A stretch of DNA of 64,000 bases from Krasilnikovia cinnamomea (GCF_004217545.1 NZ_SHKY01000001.1:7361688-7425687), one strand, 5' to 3'; numbered from the stretch's first letter, positions 16,642-25,708 are shown. Numbers and translations are program-made. Notes: a model not told the origin generated them from the sequence alone.

Positions 16642-17289
16642 TCAGAGCGTGTGCGGGTGCTCCCCCAGCAGCCGGGTGGCCAGCACCGCCGCCTGCGTGC
16701 GGCGCTCCAGGCCCAGCTTGGCCAGCAGACTGGAGACGTAGTTCTTCACCGTCTTCTCCGCCAGGAACATCCGCCCGGCGATCTCCCGGTTGGTCAGGCC
16801 CTCGGCCACGTACTCCAGGATCCGGCGCTCCTGCTCGGTCAGCGAGGCCAGTTCGCGCGGCTGCTCCACCCCGTTGCGGATGCGCTCCAGCACCCGTTGG
16901 GTGACCGCAGGGTCGAGCAGCGACTGCCCGGCCGCGACCCGGCGCACCGCGTCGACCAGGTCCGTGCCGCGGATCTGCTTGAGCACGTACCCCGAGGCGC
17001 CGGCCATGATGGCCGCGAACAGCGCCTCGTCGTCCTCGTAGGACGTGAGGATCAGTCCCTTGATCGACGAATCGATCGCGCGCACATCGCGGCACACGTC
17101 GATGCCGTTGCCGTCGGGCAGGCGCGCGTCGAGGACCGCCACGTCCGGGCGCAGGGCGGGAATGCGGCGGGCCGCCTCCTGGGCCGAGCCGGACTCGCCG
17201 ACCACCTCGATATCGCCGGCCGCGTGCAGCAGATCGGCCAGGCCACGCCGGACGACCTCATGGTCGTCGAGCAGGAAAACTCGGATCAT
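16642..17289 (-). CDS. devR: DevR/DosR-type response regulator (NarL/LuxR family)
   Basis: 215 residues. The N-terminal receiver has the acidic pair D8-D9, phosphoacceptor D54 (AVLDARLPDGNGI), switch T82 and K104. The C-terminal LuxR HTH spans ~148-208 and contains AEKTVKNYVSSLLAKLG. Residues Lys179, Lys182 and Asn183, which contact DNA in mycobacterial DosR, fall at identical numbers. I therefore call it a DosR orthologue that should read a GGGAC-type palindrome, and such sites are found across the window. It is divergent from a universal stress protein gene, with two boxes in the shared intergenic region (17326 and 17367), allowing autoregulation. Its likely sensor kinase is encoded at 18337-20064. 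Confidence 0.92.
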   Translation of the reverse strand: MIRVFLLDDHEVVRRGLADLLHAAGDIEVVGESGSAQEAARRIPALRPDVAVLDARLPDGNGIDVCRDVRAIDSSIKGLILTSYEDDEALFAAIMAGASGYVLKQIRGTDLVDAVRRVAAGQSLLDPAVTQRVLERIRNGVEQPRELASLTEQERRILEYVAEGLTNREIAGRMFLAEKTVKNYVSSLLAKLGLERRTQAAVLATRLLGEHPHTL

Positions 17290-17325
17290 TGCTCTTTCCT
17301 ACCCTGCCGGTGATGCGATGACCAA

Positions 17326-17339
17326 GGGACGAAGGTCCC
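17326..17339. promoter_or_regulatory. DosR-like box 1, devR/USP intergenic
   Basis: GGGAC-gaag-GTCCC, both half-sites perfect with the 4-bp spacing of the DosR consensus. It lies 37 bp upstream of the devR ATG and 102 bp upstream of the USP ATG. Confidence 0.7.
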
Positions 17340-17366
17340 GCGCCGGGCCGGACGGCCCGTCCGGAC

Positions 17367-17380
17367 GGGACCAGGCGCCC
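17367..17380. promoter_or_regulatory. DosR-like box 2, devR/USP intergenic
   Basis: GGGAC-cagg-CGCCC, left half perfect, right half with two mismatches. Its centre is 41 bp from box 1, close to four helical turns, so the two sites face the same side of DNA. It is 61 bp before the USP start. Confidence 0.5.
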
Positions 17381-17440
17381 TGACCGGGGGGCCACCCGGC
17401 GGCCGACGATCAGGGAACAGACACGGAAAGGGGCCCGGCC

Positions 17441-18301
17441 ATGCCCGAAAAGATGATCATTGTCGGGTACGACGGTTCACCGGACGCGCGGGCCGCCAGC
17501 CGGTGGGCCATGGACGAGGCCGCCCGCACCGGCGCGCCCGTGCAGCTGTGCTGCGCGTACGAATGGCCGACGTGGTCACCCGCCGCCGCGACCGTCCCCG
17601 TCCCGGCACCGTGGCCCGACCCCGAGACGGAACGGGCCATCAAGGGCATGCTCGAACGCGCCGCAGCCGCGGCCCGGCTCAGCCACCCCGGCGTCGAGGT
17701 GTCCACGTCGGTCGCCCACTCCGGCGCCGTGCTCACCCTCATCGAGCGCTCGGCCCACGCCAGCCTGGTGGTGCTGGGCAGCCGCGGGCACACCGCCGTC
17801 GGCAGCCTGCTCGGCTCGGTCAGTGTGGGGGTCAGCGCCCACGCGCACTGCCCCGTCGTGGTGGTGCGCGGCGCCAGCGACCCGGCCGCGCCCGTGGTGG
17901 TCGGCGTCGACGACTCCAACCGCACCCCGCCCGCCCTGGCGTTCGCGTTCACGCAGGCCGCCGCGCGCGGCACCGGGCTGCGCGCCGTCCACGCCTGGAC
18001 CCCGCCGGGCGACGGCAACCCGCCCACCCCCCGGGTGAGCGAGGCGGAGCAGAACCGGCACCTGGCCGCGATGGTGGACGCGTGGCGCGACGCCTTCCCG
18101 CAGGTGGCGGTCACGTCAGAGGTGGTCACCGGCGATCCCGCACACGCGCTGGCGCACAGCAGCGAAGCCGCCCAGCTCGTCGTGCTCGGCACCCACGGCC
18201 ACGGCGCGTGGCACGGCCTGCTGCGCGGCTCCGTCAGCCAGCACCTGCTGCACCACTCGCGGTGCCCGGTGGCGGTCGTCCACGACCTCGCGCATGCGTG
18301 A
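17441..18301 (+). CDS. Tandem universal stress protein (two USP domains)
   Basis: 286 residues, two USP folds (about 5-143 and 151-283). Both carry the ATP-binding signature G-x2-G-x9-G-S: GSRGHTAVGSLLGS and GTHGHGAWHGLLRGS. Ribosome site GGAAAGGGG lies before the ATG. In Mycobacterium a tandem USP (Rv3134c) is co-transcribed with devR-devS; here the USP is divergent from devR and upstream of the devS-like kinase, with two DosR-like boxes in its promoter. It most likely belongs to the DevR response and acts in the cytoplasm. Confidence 0.9.
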   Translation: MPEKMIIVGYDGSPDARAASRWAMDEAARTGAPVQLCCAYEWPTWSPAAATVPVPAPWPDPETERAIKGMLERAAAAARLSHPGVEVSTSVAHSGAVLTLIERSAHASLVVLGSRGHTAVGSLLGSVSVGVSAHAHCPVVVVRGASDPAAPVVVGVDDSNRTPPALAFAFTQAAARGTGLRAVHAWTPPGDGNPPTPRVSEAEQNRHLAAMVDAWRDAFPQVAVTSEVVTGDPAHALAHSSEAAQLVVLGTHGHGAWHGLLRGSVSQHLLHHSRCPVAVVHDLAHA

Positions 18302-18336
18302 GCGGCGGACGCCGCCCGCACCGCTAGCATCGGCTC

Positions 18337-20064
18337 ATGGTCGACACCCCCGACATGGGTAAATCCGCGCACGAACCACCCTCGCTAGGGCTGTCCCCCC
18401 TGTCCCGGGTGCGCCTCGACGAGCTGCTGCAGGAGACCCTCGACCGGGTCGGCGAGATCGTCGCCAGCCGGGAACGGCTGCGCGCCCTGCTCGACGCGGT
18501 GGTCGGCATCGGCACCGACCTGGACCTGCGGATGACCCTGCAACGCATCGTGCAGGCCGCCTGCGCGCTGGTCGGCGCCCGCTACGGCGCACTGGGCGTG
18601 CTCGGCCCGGACCGGCGCGACCTGTCGGACTTCATCACCCACGGCATCGACGAGAAGACCCACGCCGCCATCGGGGACCTGCCCCGTGGCCGGGGCGTGC
18701 TCGGCCTGCTGATCACGGATCCGAAGGCCGTTCGGATGCCCGACATCACCACCCACCCGCGCTCGTTCGGCTTCCCGCCGCACCACCCGCCGATGCACAG
18801 CTTCCTCGGCGTGCCGGTGCGCGCCCGCGACCAGATCTTCGGCAACCTGTACCTGGCCGAGAAGATCGGCGCGGACGAGTTCAGCGAGGACGACGAGGAG
18901 ATCGTCGTGGCGCTGGCCGCGGCGGCCAGCATCGCCATCGACAACGCCCGGCTGTTCGCGCTGGCCCAGCGCCGGGAACGCTGGCTGGCCGCCACCGCCG
19001 AGATCACCTCCGTGCTGCTCGGCACGGTACGCCGCACGGAGGCGCTGCGCCTGATCGCCCGCCGCGCCCGCGAGGTCGCCGACGCCGACCTCGTCCTCGT
19101 GCTGCTGTACGACGAGGACAACGCCCGCTACACCATCGAGGTGGCCGACGGGCCCGACCCGTACCCGGCGGCCCTGGTGGGCAGGCAGCTCGTCGCCGAC
19201 GGCGACGCGCTCGACGCGCTCGGCCACGAGAAGTACCGGGTCGTCGACAACCTGCGCACGGCCGCCGACTGGCCGGGCCCGGTGCCGGAGGGACCGGCCA
19301 TGGTGGCCCCGCTGGCCGGCTCCGACAAGATCCGCGGCGTGCTGATCGTCGCCCAGCGCCCCGGCAGCGGGCCGGGCGACGGCGACGACGCGGCCCTGCT
19401 GTCCAGCTTCGCCGGGCAGGCCGCCCTCGCCCTGGAACGCGCCCGCGCCCAGGACGAACGGGAACTGCTCGTGGTACTGGAGGACCGCGAACGCATCGCC
19501 CGCGACCTGCACGACGTGGTGATCCAGCGGCTGTTCGCCACCGGCATGCACCTGCAGGGAGTGGCACCGCACGCGTTGCGCCCCGAGGCCGCCAAACGCA
19601 TCAACGCCGCCGTGGACGACCTGGACGCCACTATCCGCGACATCCGCCGCTCGATCTTCGAACTGCGCGCCCCCGCCGAGGCCACCCTGCGCACCGAACT
19701 CAGCGACGCCGTCCAGGCCGCCGCCGACGCGCTGGGCTTCCGGCCGGTCCTGGACGTCTCCGGGCCGGTGGACAGCGTGGTGCCCGACGACGTCGTGCCC
19801 GAGCTGATGGCGGTGCTGCGCGAGGCGCTGTCGAACGTCGCCCGGCACGCCCGGGCCAGCGCCGCGCGGGTCTCCGTCCGGGCCACCGGGGACCACCTCA
19901 CGCTGACCATTGAGGACGATGGCGTCGGCGCCGACCCGGAGCAGGCCCGGGGCGGGTTGGTGAACATGGGCGAGCGCGCCACGGACCTCGGCGGCAGCTT
20001 CGAGATGGGCCGTGGCGGCACCGGCGGCACGATCGTCACCTGGCGGGTTCCCCTCTCCGAATGA
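18337..20064 (+). CDS. devS: DevS/DosT-type GAF-GAF heme sensor histidine kinase
   Basis: 575 residues. Two GAF domains (about 62-205 and 225-370) are followed by a HisKA_3 dimerisation helix with phosphoacceptor His392 (ARDLHDVVIQRLFATGM) and an HATPase domain (REALSNVARHARAS as N box, then DDGVG and GGLVNMGERA). The first GAF keeps HHPPMHSFLGVPV, where His150 aligns with the proximal heme ligand His149 of M. tuberculosis DevS. I infer sensing of O2, NO, CO or redox state and phosphorylation of DevR. It begins 35 bp after the USP stop, consistent with one operon. Confidence 0.92.
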   Translation: MVDTPDMGKSAHEPPSLGLSPLSRVRLDELLQETLDRVGEIVASRERLRALLDAVVGIGTDLDLRMTLQRIVQAACALVGARYGALGVLGPDRRDLSDFITHGIDEKTHAAIGDLPRGRGVLGLLITDPKAVRMPDITTHPRSFGFPPHHPPMHSFLGVPVRARDQIFGNLYLAEKIGADEFSEDDEEIVVALAAAASIAIDNARLFALAQRRERWLAATAEITSVLLGTVRRTEALRLIARRAREVADADLVLVLLYDEDNARYTIEVADGPDPYPAALVGRQLVADGDALDALGHEKYRVVDNLRTAADWPGPVPEGPAMVAPLAGSDKIRGVLIVAQRPGSGPGDGDDAALLSSFAGQAALALERARAQDERELLVVLEDRERIARDLHDVVIQRLFATGMHLQGVAPHALRPEAAKRINAAVDDLDATIRDIRRSIFELRAPAEATLRTELSDAVQAAADALGFRPVLDVSGPVDSVVPDDVVPELMAVLREALSNVARHARASAARVSVRATGDHLTLTIEDDGVGADPEQARGGLVNMGERATDLGGSFEMGRGGTGGTIVTWRVPLSE

Positions 20065-20075
20065 CCGGATGACAG

Positions 20076-20089
20076 GGGTCTTTCGGCCC
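20076..20089. promoter_or_regulatory. DosR-like box upstream of first nitroreductase
   Basis: GGGTC-tttc-GGCCC, spacing preserved, one mismatch per half-site. It is 59 bp before the ATG at 20149 and just after the devS stop. Confidence 0.5.
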
Positions 20090-20148
20090 TGAACGGACAC
20101 CGGGCGCAGCAACGATCGTGAGGGGAGACCAGCAGGAGGTTTCCCACC

Positions 20149-21144
20149 ATGACCGCACCGTCCGAGTACGGCACGCGCCAGCGCGCCACCGAGGTCCTCG
20201 CCGACGCCGCCCGCGCGTCGCTGTCCGCCCCGTCGGTGTTCAACACCCAGCCGTGGCGCTGGCGCATCACGGGCGACACGGCCGCGCTGTACGCGGACCC
20301 GGCACGCAAGCTGGACGCCACCGACCCGGACGGCCGGCTGCTGCTACTCAGCTGCGGCACCGCCCTGCACCACGCCCGCGTCGCTCTCGCCGCCGCCGGC
20401 TACCAGCCGCAGGTGGTACGCCAGCCCGACACCGATCCGCACCTGCTGGCGCTGGTCACCATCGGCGAGCCAGGCCGCCCGGACCCCGACGCGCAACGAC
20501 TCGCCGACGCGATCCCGCGCCGGCGCACCGACCGGCGCGCGTACAGCGAACGCACCGTGCCGGAGGACGTGCTGGCACAGCTCCGGCGGGCCGTCGAGGC
20601 GCAGGGCGCCTACCTGCACGTCGTCCGGCGTGACCAGATGCCGATGCTGGCCACCTCCGCCGGCCGGGCGGCGGACGCCGAGCAGCAGGATCCGGCGTAC
20701 CGGGCCGAGCTGGAGCAGTGGACACACCGGCCCGAGGGCAGCGGCGACGGCGTCCCGGCCGCCACCGCGGTCCGGCCCACGGCCCGCCGGGTGCCGGTGC
20801 GCGACTACGCCCCGGACGGCGGAGCGGGTCTGGACCCGGGTGAGGGCTTCGACCTGGGCGCCGCGTTCGTGGTGCTGTTCGGCCTCACCGACCGCCCGGC
20901 CGACGTGCTGCGCGGCGGGGAGGCGCTGTCGGCGCTGCTGCTGTCCGCCACCGCCGCCGGCCTGGCCACCGCGCCGCTGAGCGACACCATCGAGGTGGAC
21001 TGGCCCCGGCACCTGCTGCGCGAGCTGCTGGCCGGGGTCGGCGAGCCGTACCTCGTGGTGCGCCTGGGCTACCTGGACCAGGCGGAGCCGCTGCCGGCCG
21101 CGCCCCGGCGCACCGCCACCGACGTGATCGAAATCGTGGAGTAG
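20149..21144 (+). CDS. Acg-family nitroreductase-like flavoprotein
   Basis: 331 residues after the ribosome site AGGAGG. It matches the Acg (Rv2032) family of mycobacterial DosR-regulated nitroreductase-like proteins: N-terminal SLSAPSVFNTQPWRW (FMN-site motif S-x-x-N-x-Q-P-W), central IPRRRTDRRAYS, and C-terminal GGEALSALLLSATAAGLAT. Such proteins bind FMN tightly; whether they reduce anything in vivo is unsettled, and flavin storage has been proposed for Acg. It heads a tightly packed run (nitroreductase, USP, nitroreductase, USP) with a DosR-like box upstream. Confidence 0.85.
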   Translation: MTAPSEYGTRQRATEVLADAARASLSAPSVFNTQPWRWRITGDTAALYADPARKLDATDPDGRLLLLSCGTALHHARVALAAAGYQPQVVRQPDTDPHLLALVTIGEPGRPDPDAQRLADAIPRRRTDRRAYSERTVPEDVLAQLRRAVEAQGAYLHVVRRDQMPMLATSAGRAADAEQQDPAYRAELEQWTHRPEGSGDGVPAATAVRPTARRVPVRDYAPDGGAGLDPGEGFDLGAAFVVLFGLTDRPADVLRGGEALSALLLSATAAGLATAPLSDTIEVDWPRHLLRELLAGVGEPYLVVRLGYLDQAEPLPAAPRRTATDVIEIVE

Positions 21145-21153
21145 GTGGTTGCC

Positions 21154-22062
21154 ATGGTCGCCACGGTGGCTGCCGGCGTCGGCGGGGCGGGCGGATGGCA
21201 GACGCTGGCCTGGGCGGCCGAGCAGGCCGGTTACCAGACCGGCATGCGGCTGGAGCTGTTGCGGGTGGCCGAACCGGGCTCGCCGCTGGCCGGGCTGGCC
21301 GGCGAACCCGCCCCCGCCCTGCTGGAGCTGGCCGATCCCGCGCTGTCGCGGGCGCTGTCGGCCACCCGTACCCAGCTGGGCGGGCACCGGGTGCACCTGC
21401 GCATCCAGGTCGGCGACCCCGGCACCGCGCTGGCCGCCGCGTCGGCCGGCGCGGACCTGCTGGTCATCGGCTCCGGCGGCGACGGCCACACGGTACGGCG
21501 CATCGTGCACCACGCGCGGTGCCCCGTGGTCGTGGTGCGCCCGGTGAGCGCCGGGCGCGGGGCGCCGCTGGCCGGGCACGTGGTGGTCGGCGTGGACGGC
21601 AGCGCCGCCGGCCGGGCCGCCCTGGAGTTCGGCTTCGCGTACGCGGACGAGCACCGGTTGCCGGTGGCCGCGGCGCACGTCTCCGCCCGGACCGCCGACG
21701 ACTTCTTCTCCGACGAGGTCACGGTGTCCCCGCACGGCGCCACGGAACCGCCCGCCCTGCAACTGCTGGGCGCCGAGGTGGAGCCGTGGATGCTGCGTTA
21801 TCCCCGGTCCCGGGTGCGCCGGGCCGTACTCAACGGGCGGGTCGCCGACGGCCTGCGCCGCGCCGGCCTCGGCGCGCACCTGCTCGTCGTGGGCGACAAA
21901 CACCGGGGCCTACTGGCCCGCACCCGCACCGGCGACGTGCCCCTGACGGTCGCCCGGCGTGCCGGCTGCCCGGTCGCCGTGGTCCCGATCGGCCAAGCAG
22001 AGTTCGACCGAACAGGGTTCGGCCAAGCAGAGTTCGACCAAGGAGAGGGAGAGTTGCCGTGA
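21154..22062 (+). CDS. Tandem universal stress protein with degenerate ATP sites
   Basis: 302 residues from ATG at 21154, preceded by AGGTGG; a GTG at 21145 directly after the upstream stop is also possible. Two USP folds are present, but the G-x2-G-x9-G-S loop is poor (IGSGGDGHTVRRIVHHARCPVVVV in the first, GDKHRGLLARTRTGDVP in the second). It may therefore not bind ATP. The C-terminal tail repeats GQAEFD, encoded by a direct DNA repeat. Its stop overlaps the next nitroreductase start by GTGA, showing coupling. Confidence 0.8.
   Translation: MVATVAAGVGGAGGWQTLAWAAEQAGYQTGMRLELLRVAEPGSPLAGLAGEPAPALLELADPALSRALSATRTQLGGHRVHLRIQVGDPGTALAAASAGADLLVIGSGGDGHTVRRIVHHARCPVVVVRPVSAGRGAPLAGHVVVGVDGSAAGRAALEFGFAYADEHRLPVAAAHVSARTADDFFSDEVTVSPHGATEPPALQLLGAEVEPWMLRYPRSRVRRAVLNGRVADGLRRAGLGAHLLVVGDKHRGLLARTRTGDVPLTVARRAGCPVAVVPIGQAEFDRTGFGQAEFDQGEGELP
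21991..22039 (+). repeat. 19-bp direct repeat at the end of the USP gene
   Basis: ggccaagcagagttcgacc occurs at 21991-22009 and 22021-22039, period 30 bp, in frame. It duplicates ten residues including GQAEFD, so it looks like a recent in-frame tail extension by slippage. Confidence 0.85.
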
Positions 22063-23018
22063 CGGCGCGCTACACCGAAGCCGACCTGCGCCGGGCCGCC
22101 GCCGCGGGGATCCGCGCGCCGTCGCTGCACAACAGCCAGCCGTGGCTGTTCCGGCTGCACGACGGCGGCATCGAGGTGCTTTCCGACACGGCCCGGCAGC
22201 TCGCCGTGGCCGACCGGGCAGGCTGGGCGCTGCGGATCGCCTGCGGGGCGGCCACCTTCAACGCCCGGCTCGCGCTCGCGGTGGCGGGCACCCCGGCCGA
22301 GGTGACGCTGCGCCCGGCCGACGCCGCCCCCGAGGTGATGGCCCGCCTGACCCCGGCCGAGCAGCGCCCGGCCACGTACCGGGAGCAGGATCTGTGCGCG
22401 GCCATCCCGCACCGGTTCAGCAATCGGCGACCGTTCTGGCCGAACCCGGTGCCCTCGGAGGTCCGGGCGCTGCTCATCGAGGCCGCCCGGGCGGAGGCGG
22501 GCTGGCTCGACCTGCTGGTCGGGATGACCGCGCTCAGCGGCTTCGCGGAGATCGCGCAGAGCGCCGACCGGGTGCTCCGGCGCAACCCCCGCTACCAGGC
22601 GGAGCTGGTCAGCTGGGCGCACTCGGACGCCGCGCTGGACGGCGTACCGGTGACCGCGGGGGCGCCCAGCCCGGAGCCGCAGGACCTGCTGCCGACCCGG
22701 CCGTTCGCGGAGCACCGGCGCGCTCCGGGCCGCGACTTCGAACCGGAGCCGCTCGTGGCCATCCTGGGCACCGCGGGCGATCGCGCCGTCGACCAGCTCC
22801 AGGCCGGGCAGGCGCTGCAACGGGTGCTGCTGACCGCCACCGACGCAGGCCTGGCCAGCTCCATGATCTCCCAGCCCATCGAGGTGCCCGCCGCCCGCGA
22901 GCAGCTGCGCCGCTCGCTGGGGCGCTTCGGGACTCCGCAGATGGCGCTGCGCATCGGTTACGGCCAGCCCGGCCAGCCGACGCCGCGCCGGGACGTGGCG
23001 GAAGTCCTAGTCGACTGA
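22059..23018 (+). CDS. Acg-family nitroreductase-like flavoprotein, second copy
   Basis: 319 residues from GTG at 22059, overlapping the USP stop by 4 bp; ribosome site AGGAGAGGGAG lies inside the USP gene. The FMN motif appears as RAPSLHNSQPWLFRL, followed by IPHRFSNRRPF and GQALQRVLLTATDAGLASS. It is clearly related to the gene at 20149 but diverged along its length, so the pair is an old duplication. The role is as for Acg: a flavin-binding stress protein, activity unproven. Confidence 0.85.
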   Translation: MTARYTEADLRRAAAAGIRAPSLHNSQPWLFRLHDGGIEVLSDTARQLAVADRAGWALRIACGAATFNARLALAVAGTPAEVTLRPADAAPEVMARLTPAEQRPATYREQDLCAAIPHRFSNRRPFWPNPVPSEVRALLIEAARAEAGWLDLLVGMTALSGFAEIAQSADRVLRRNPRYQAELVSWAHSDAALDGVPVTAGAPSPEPQDLLPTRPFAEHRRAPGRDFEPEPLVAILGTAGDRAVDQLQAGQALQRVLLTATDAGLASSMISQPIEVPAAREQLRRSLGRFGTPQMALRIGYGQPGQPTPRRDVAEVLVD

Positions 23019-23055
23019 TCGTGGCCGCCGTCAACGCCGGAAGGACGTGGAAGCG

Positions 23056-23532
23056 ATGACCGACAGTTACCTGATCGTGGTGGGCGTGGACGGCTCGGTA
23101 GGCAGCCGGCGCGCCCTGGAGTGGGCCGCCCGCGAGGCCGCCGCCCGGGGCGGCGCGGTCCAGGCCGTCATCGCCTGGTCGTGGGACGGCATCGAGTACG
23201 GCCCGATGACCGCCACCGGCCCCGAGGAGGAGGCGCAACGGGCCGCCGAGCTCCTGGACCGGGAGGTCAAGGCCCTGGCAGACCGGCGTGGCACGGCCCA
23301 GCCGGTCGCCGCGGAGGTCATCGAGGGGCGCCCGGCCGACGTGCTGAGCGCCGCCGCGTCCGCCGCGGACCTGCTGGTGCTGGGCAGCCACGGGCACAGC
23401 CGGGTACGCCACACCGTGCTCGGCTCGGTCAGCGAAGAGTGCATCCGCAAGGCGACCTGCCCGGTGGTGGTGATCCCGGTCCCGGCGGAGCGGCCCGCAC
23501 CGGCGAAGGAACCCGCGCTGCGCGGGCGCTGA
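23056..23532 (+). CDS. Single-domain universal stress protein
   Basis: 158 residues from ATG at 23056 (AAGGA 10 bp upstream; a GTG at 23047 is in frame but worse placed). Classical ATP-binding USP: VVGVDGSVGSRRALEWAA at the start and GSHGHSRVRHTVLGSVSE with intact G-x2-G-x9-G-S near residue 115. It ends the nitroreductase/USP run, 37 bp after the previous stop, and is followed by a palindromic element that may terminate the transcript. Confidence 0.9.
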   Translation: MTDSYLIVVGVDGSVGSRRALEWAAREAAARGGAVQAVIAWSWDGIEYGPMTATGPEEEAQRAAELLDREVKALADRRGTAQPVAAEVIEGRPADVLSAAASAADLLVLGSHGHSRVRHTVLGSVSEECIRKATCPVVVIPVPAERPAPAKEPALRGR

Positions 23533-23540
23533 CCTCCCGG

Positions 23541-23585
23541 ATCTTGATGGGTTCGGGTGCGGCGCTGACCCGAACTCTTCAAGGT
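23541..23585. repeat. 45-bp palindromic element, copy 1
   Basis: 18-nt arms (23541-23558 and 23568-23585) around a 9-nt loop gcggcgctg. The inner core gttcgggt / acccgaac pairs perfectly; the outer arms have three mismatches. A second copy with the same 18-9-18 geometry and a similar loop sits at 59402. It lies 8 bp after a gene stop. Confidence 0.75.
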
Positions 23586-23718
23586 CAGCGGCGGAATCTC
23601 CGGGTACGGCGGCTGCCCGGTTCCGGCATGCCATCCTGAAACCAACAACGTCACCACCGTCCGGAGGCCGGGAGCCACGGGGTCTGTGAGGATCCGACCC
23701 GGTCCGCGGGGGCTGCCC

Positions 23719-25608
23719 ATGAGGTATCGGCAACGGCGGCGCGACCGCGCCACGGCGGGTCACGACCGGTGGCGCAACGTGGTGCTGGCCGCCGCGGTGG
23801 TGCTCGTCGTGGCCATAGGCGTCGCGGATCTCGCCACGCCGCCGGAACTGATGGTGTTCGGGGTGGCCGCGATCGGACCGCCCGTGGCGGCCGTGTCGGC
23901 CCGCCCGTGGGCGGTGGCCATGATCGGGCTCCTGGCCCTGCTGGTGGCGTGGGGCACGTCGACCTGGCAGGGGCTGGCCGGGACCACGGATCAGGTGCTG
24001 CGCCTGTGGGTCATCGCCGGGCTGGCCGGGCTGAGCGTCGGCTTCGCCTACCACCAGCGCACCCTGGAGCGCCGGACCCATCGGGCGGCCGAGGACGAGT
24101 CGAGGCTGGCCGAGATCGTCCTGTCGTCGGAGGACGCGATCATCACCTCCGACCTGAACGGCATCGTCACCTCATGGAACCCCGGAGCGGAACGGATGTA
24201 CGGCTACCGGGCCGAGGAGATGATCGGTCAGAGCGTGCTGAGGTTGCTCACCCCCGACCGGGCGCCCCACTTCCCCCAGTCCCTCGCCAGGATCGCGCGG
24301 GGCGAGCGGATCGCCCACTTCGAGTCGCGCCGCGTCTGCCAGGACGGCACCGTCCTCGACATCTCCGCCAGCGTCTCACCCATCCGCGACCGGCACGGCA
24401 CCGTGGTCGGCGCCGCGGCCACCGAACGGGACATCACGGATCGCAAGCGGGTCCTCGAACGTTCCGCCCGCGCGGAGCGGATGGAGAGCCTCGGTCAGCT
24501 CGCCGGCGGCGTCGCCCACGACTTCAACAACCTGCTGGCAATCATCATCAACTACGTGGACTTCGCCCTCGAATCGGCGGAGGCCGACACGCGTGAGGAC
24601 CTGACCCGTGCCCGCGCGGGCGCCGAACGTGCCCGCGACCTGACCCGGCAGCTGCTGTTGTTCGCCCGCGAGGAACCCGCCACCACCGAGCACATCGACC
24701 TCAACGCCGTCATCGACGAGACCCGCGCCCTGCTCGACCGCACCATCGGCGCCCACATCCAGCTGGTCACCCGCCCCGCCGCCGAACCCCTGGTCATCCG
24801 CGCCGACCGGGGCCGCGTCGAACAGATCCTGCTCAATCTCGTCATCAACGCCCGCGACGCCATGCCGGACGGCGGTGTCGTCAAAATCGAGGCCGCCACC
24901 ACCGAGCTCGCCGAGGACCCCACCCGCCGGCCGCCGCTGCCGCCCGGCCAGTACGCCCATCTCACTGTCAGCGACACCGGCACCGGCGTGCCGCCCGACG
25001 TGGCCGCCCACATCTTCGAGCCGTTCTTCACCACCAAGAGCCGGCACCGCGGCACGGGGCTGGGCCTGGCCACCGTCTACGGCATCGTCACCGAGGCCGG
25101 CGGCAGCATCAGCCTCGGCTCCGACAGCACCGTCGGTACGACGTTCCACATCCTGCTCCCGCTGACCACCGCCCCGGCGGTGGCGGAGAGCCCCGCCGCC
25201 GAACGCGGACCGCGCGGCGAGGGCCGGCACGTCCTGCTGGCCGAGGACGACGGCGAGGTGAGCCAGATCGCCGCGCGCATTCTGCGGGCCCACGGCTACG
25301 ACGTCACCACGGTCCAGAGCGGACAAGCCGCCCTCGACCACCTGGCCGAGCAGCCGTTCGACCTGCTGCTCACCGACATCGTGATGCCCGGGATGTCGGG
25401 GGCCCAGCTCGTCGACGCCGTCCGGCGCGACCACCCCGCCGTCGGGGTGCTGCTGGTGTCGGGTTACAGCGCGGCCAGCGCCGAGGTGCTACGGCTGCTC
25501 GCCGCCGGCGTCCCCATCGTCTACAAGCCGTTCACCGCCGGGGAGCTGCTGCAGGCGGTCCATCAGGCGACGCTCGCCCCGCACTCCACCCCGGCCGGTC
25601 CGGGCTGA
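23719..25608 (+). CDS. Membrane PAS hybrid histidine kinase with C-terminal receiver
   Basis: 629 residues from ATG at 23719 (GGGGG six bases upstream); a GTG at 23686 is an alternative. Four hydrophobic helices occupy residues ~20-115. A PAS domain follows (EDAIITSDLNGIVTSWNPGAERMYGY), then HisKA with GGVAHDFNNLLA, an HATPase domain (NLVINARDAMPDGG, GTGLGLATVYGI) and a C-terminal REC domain with LLLTDIVMPGMSGAQ. The HDFNNLL box is typical of large environmental hybrid kinases. It is convergent with the cyd operon and 186 bp from the USP gene. The signal and downstream partner are unknown. Confidence 0.88.
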   Translation: MRYRQRRRDRATAGHDRWRNVVLAAAVVLVVAIGVADLATPPELMVFGVAAIGPPVAAVSARPWAVAMIGLLALLVAWGTSTWQGLAGTTDQVLRLWVIAGLAGLSVGFAYHQRTLERRTHRAAEDESRLAEIVLSSEDAIITSDLNGIVTSWNPGAERMYGYRAEEMIGQSVLRLLTPDRAPHFPQSLARIARGERIAHFESRRVCQDGTVLDISASVSPIRDRHGTVVGAAATERDITDRKRVLERSARAERMESLGQLAGGVAHDFNNLLAIIINYVDFALESAEADTREDLTRARAGAERARDLTRQLLLFAREEPATTEHIDLNAVIDETRALLDRTIGAHIQLVTRPAAEPLVIRADRGRVEQILLNLVINARDAMPDGGVVKIEAATTELAEDPTRRPPLPPGQYAHLTVSDTGTGVPPDVAAHIFEPFFTTKSRHRGTGLGLATVYGIVTEAGGSISLGSDSTVGTTFHILLPLTTAPAVAESPAAERGPRGEGRHVLLAEDDGEVSQIAARILRAHGYDVTTVQSGQAALDHLAEQPFDLLLTDIVMPGMSGAQLVDAVRRDHPAVGVLLVSGYSAASAEVLRLLAAGVPIVYKPFTAGELLQAVHQATLAPHSTPAGPG

Positions 25609-25708
25609 GTGACCTGATCGCGGCGCTCCACCCCCGTCCGTGGGGCACCTTGAGCCTTCCCGGCGGGCGCCGCACCGGGCAGGGTCGGTCGGCCTGGCGG
25701 GGCAGGCC

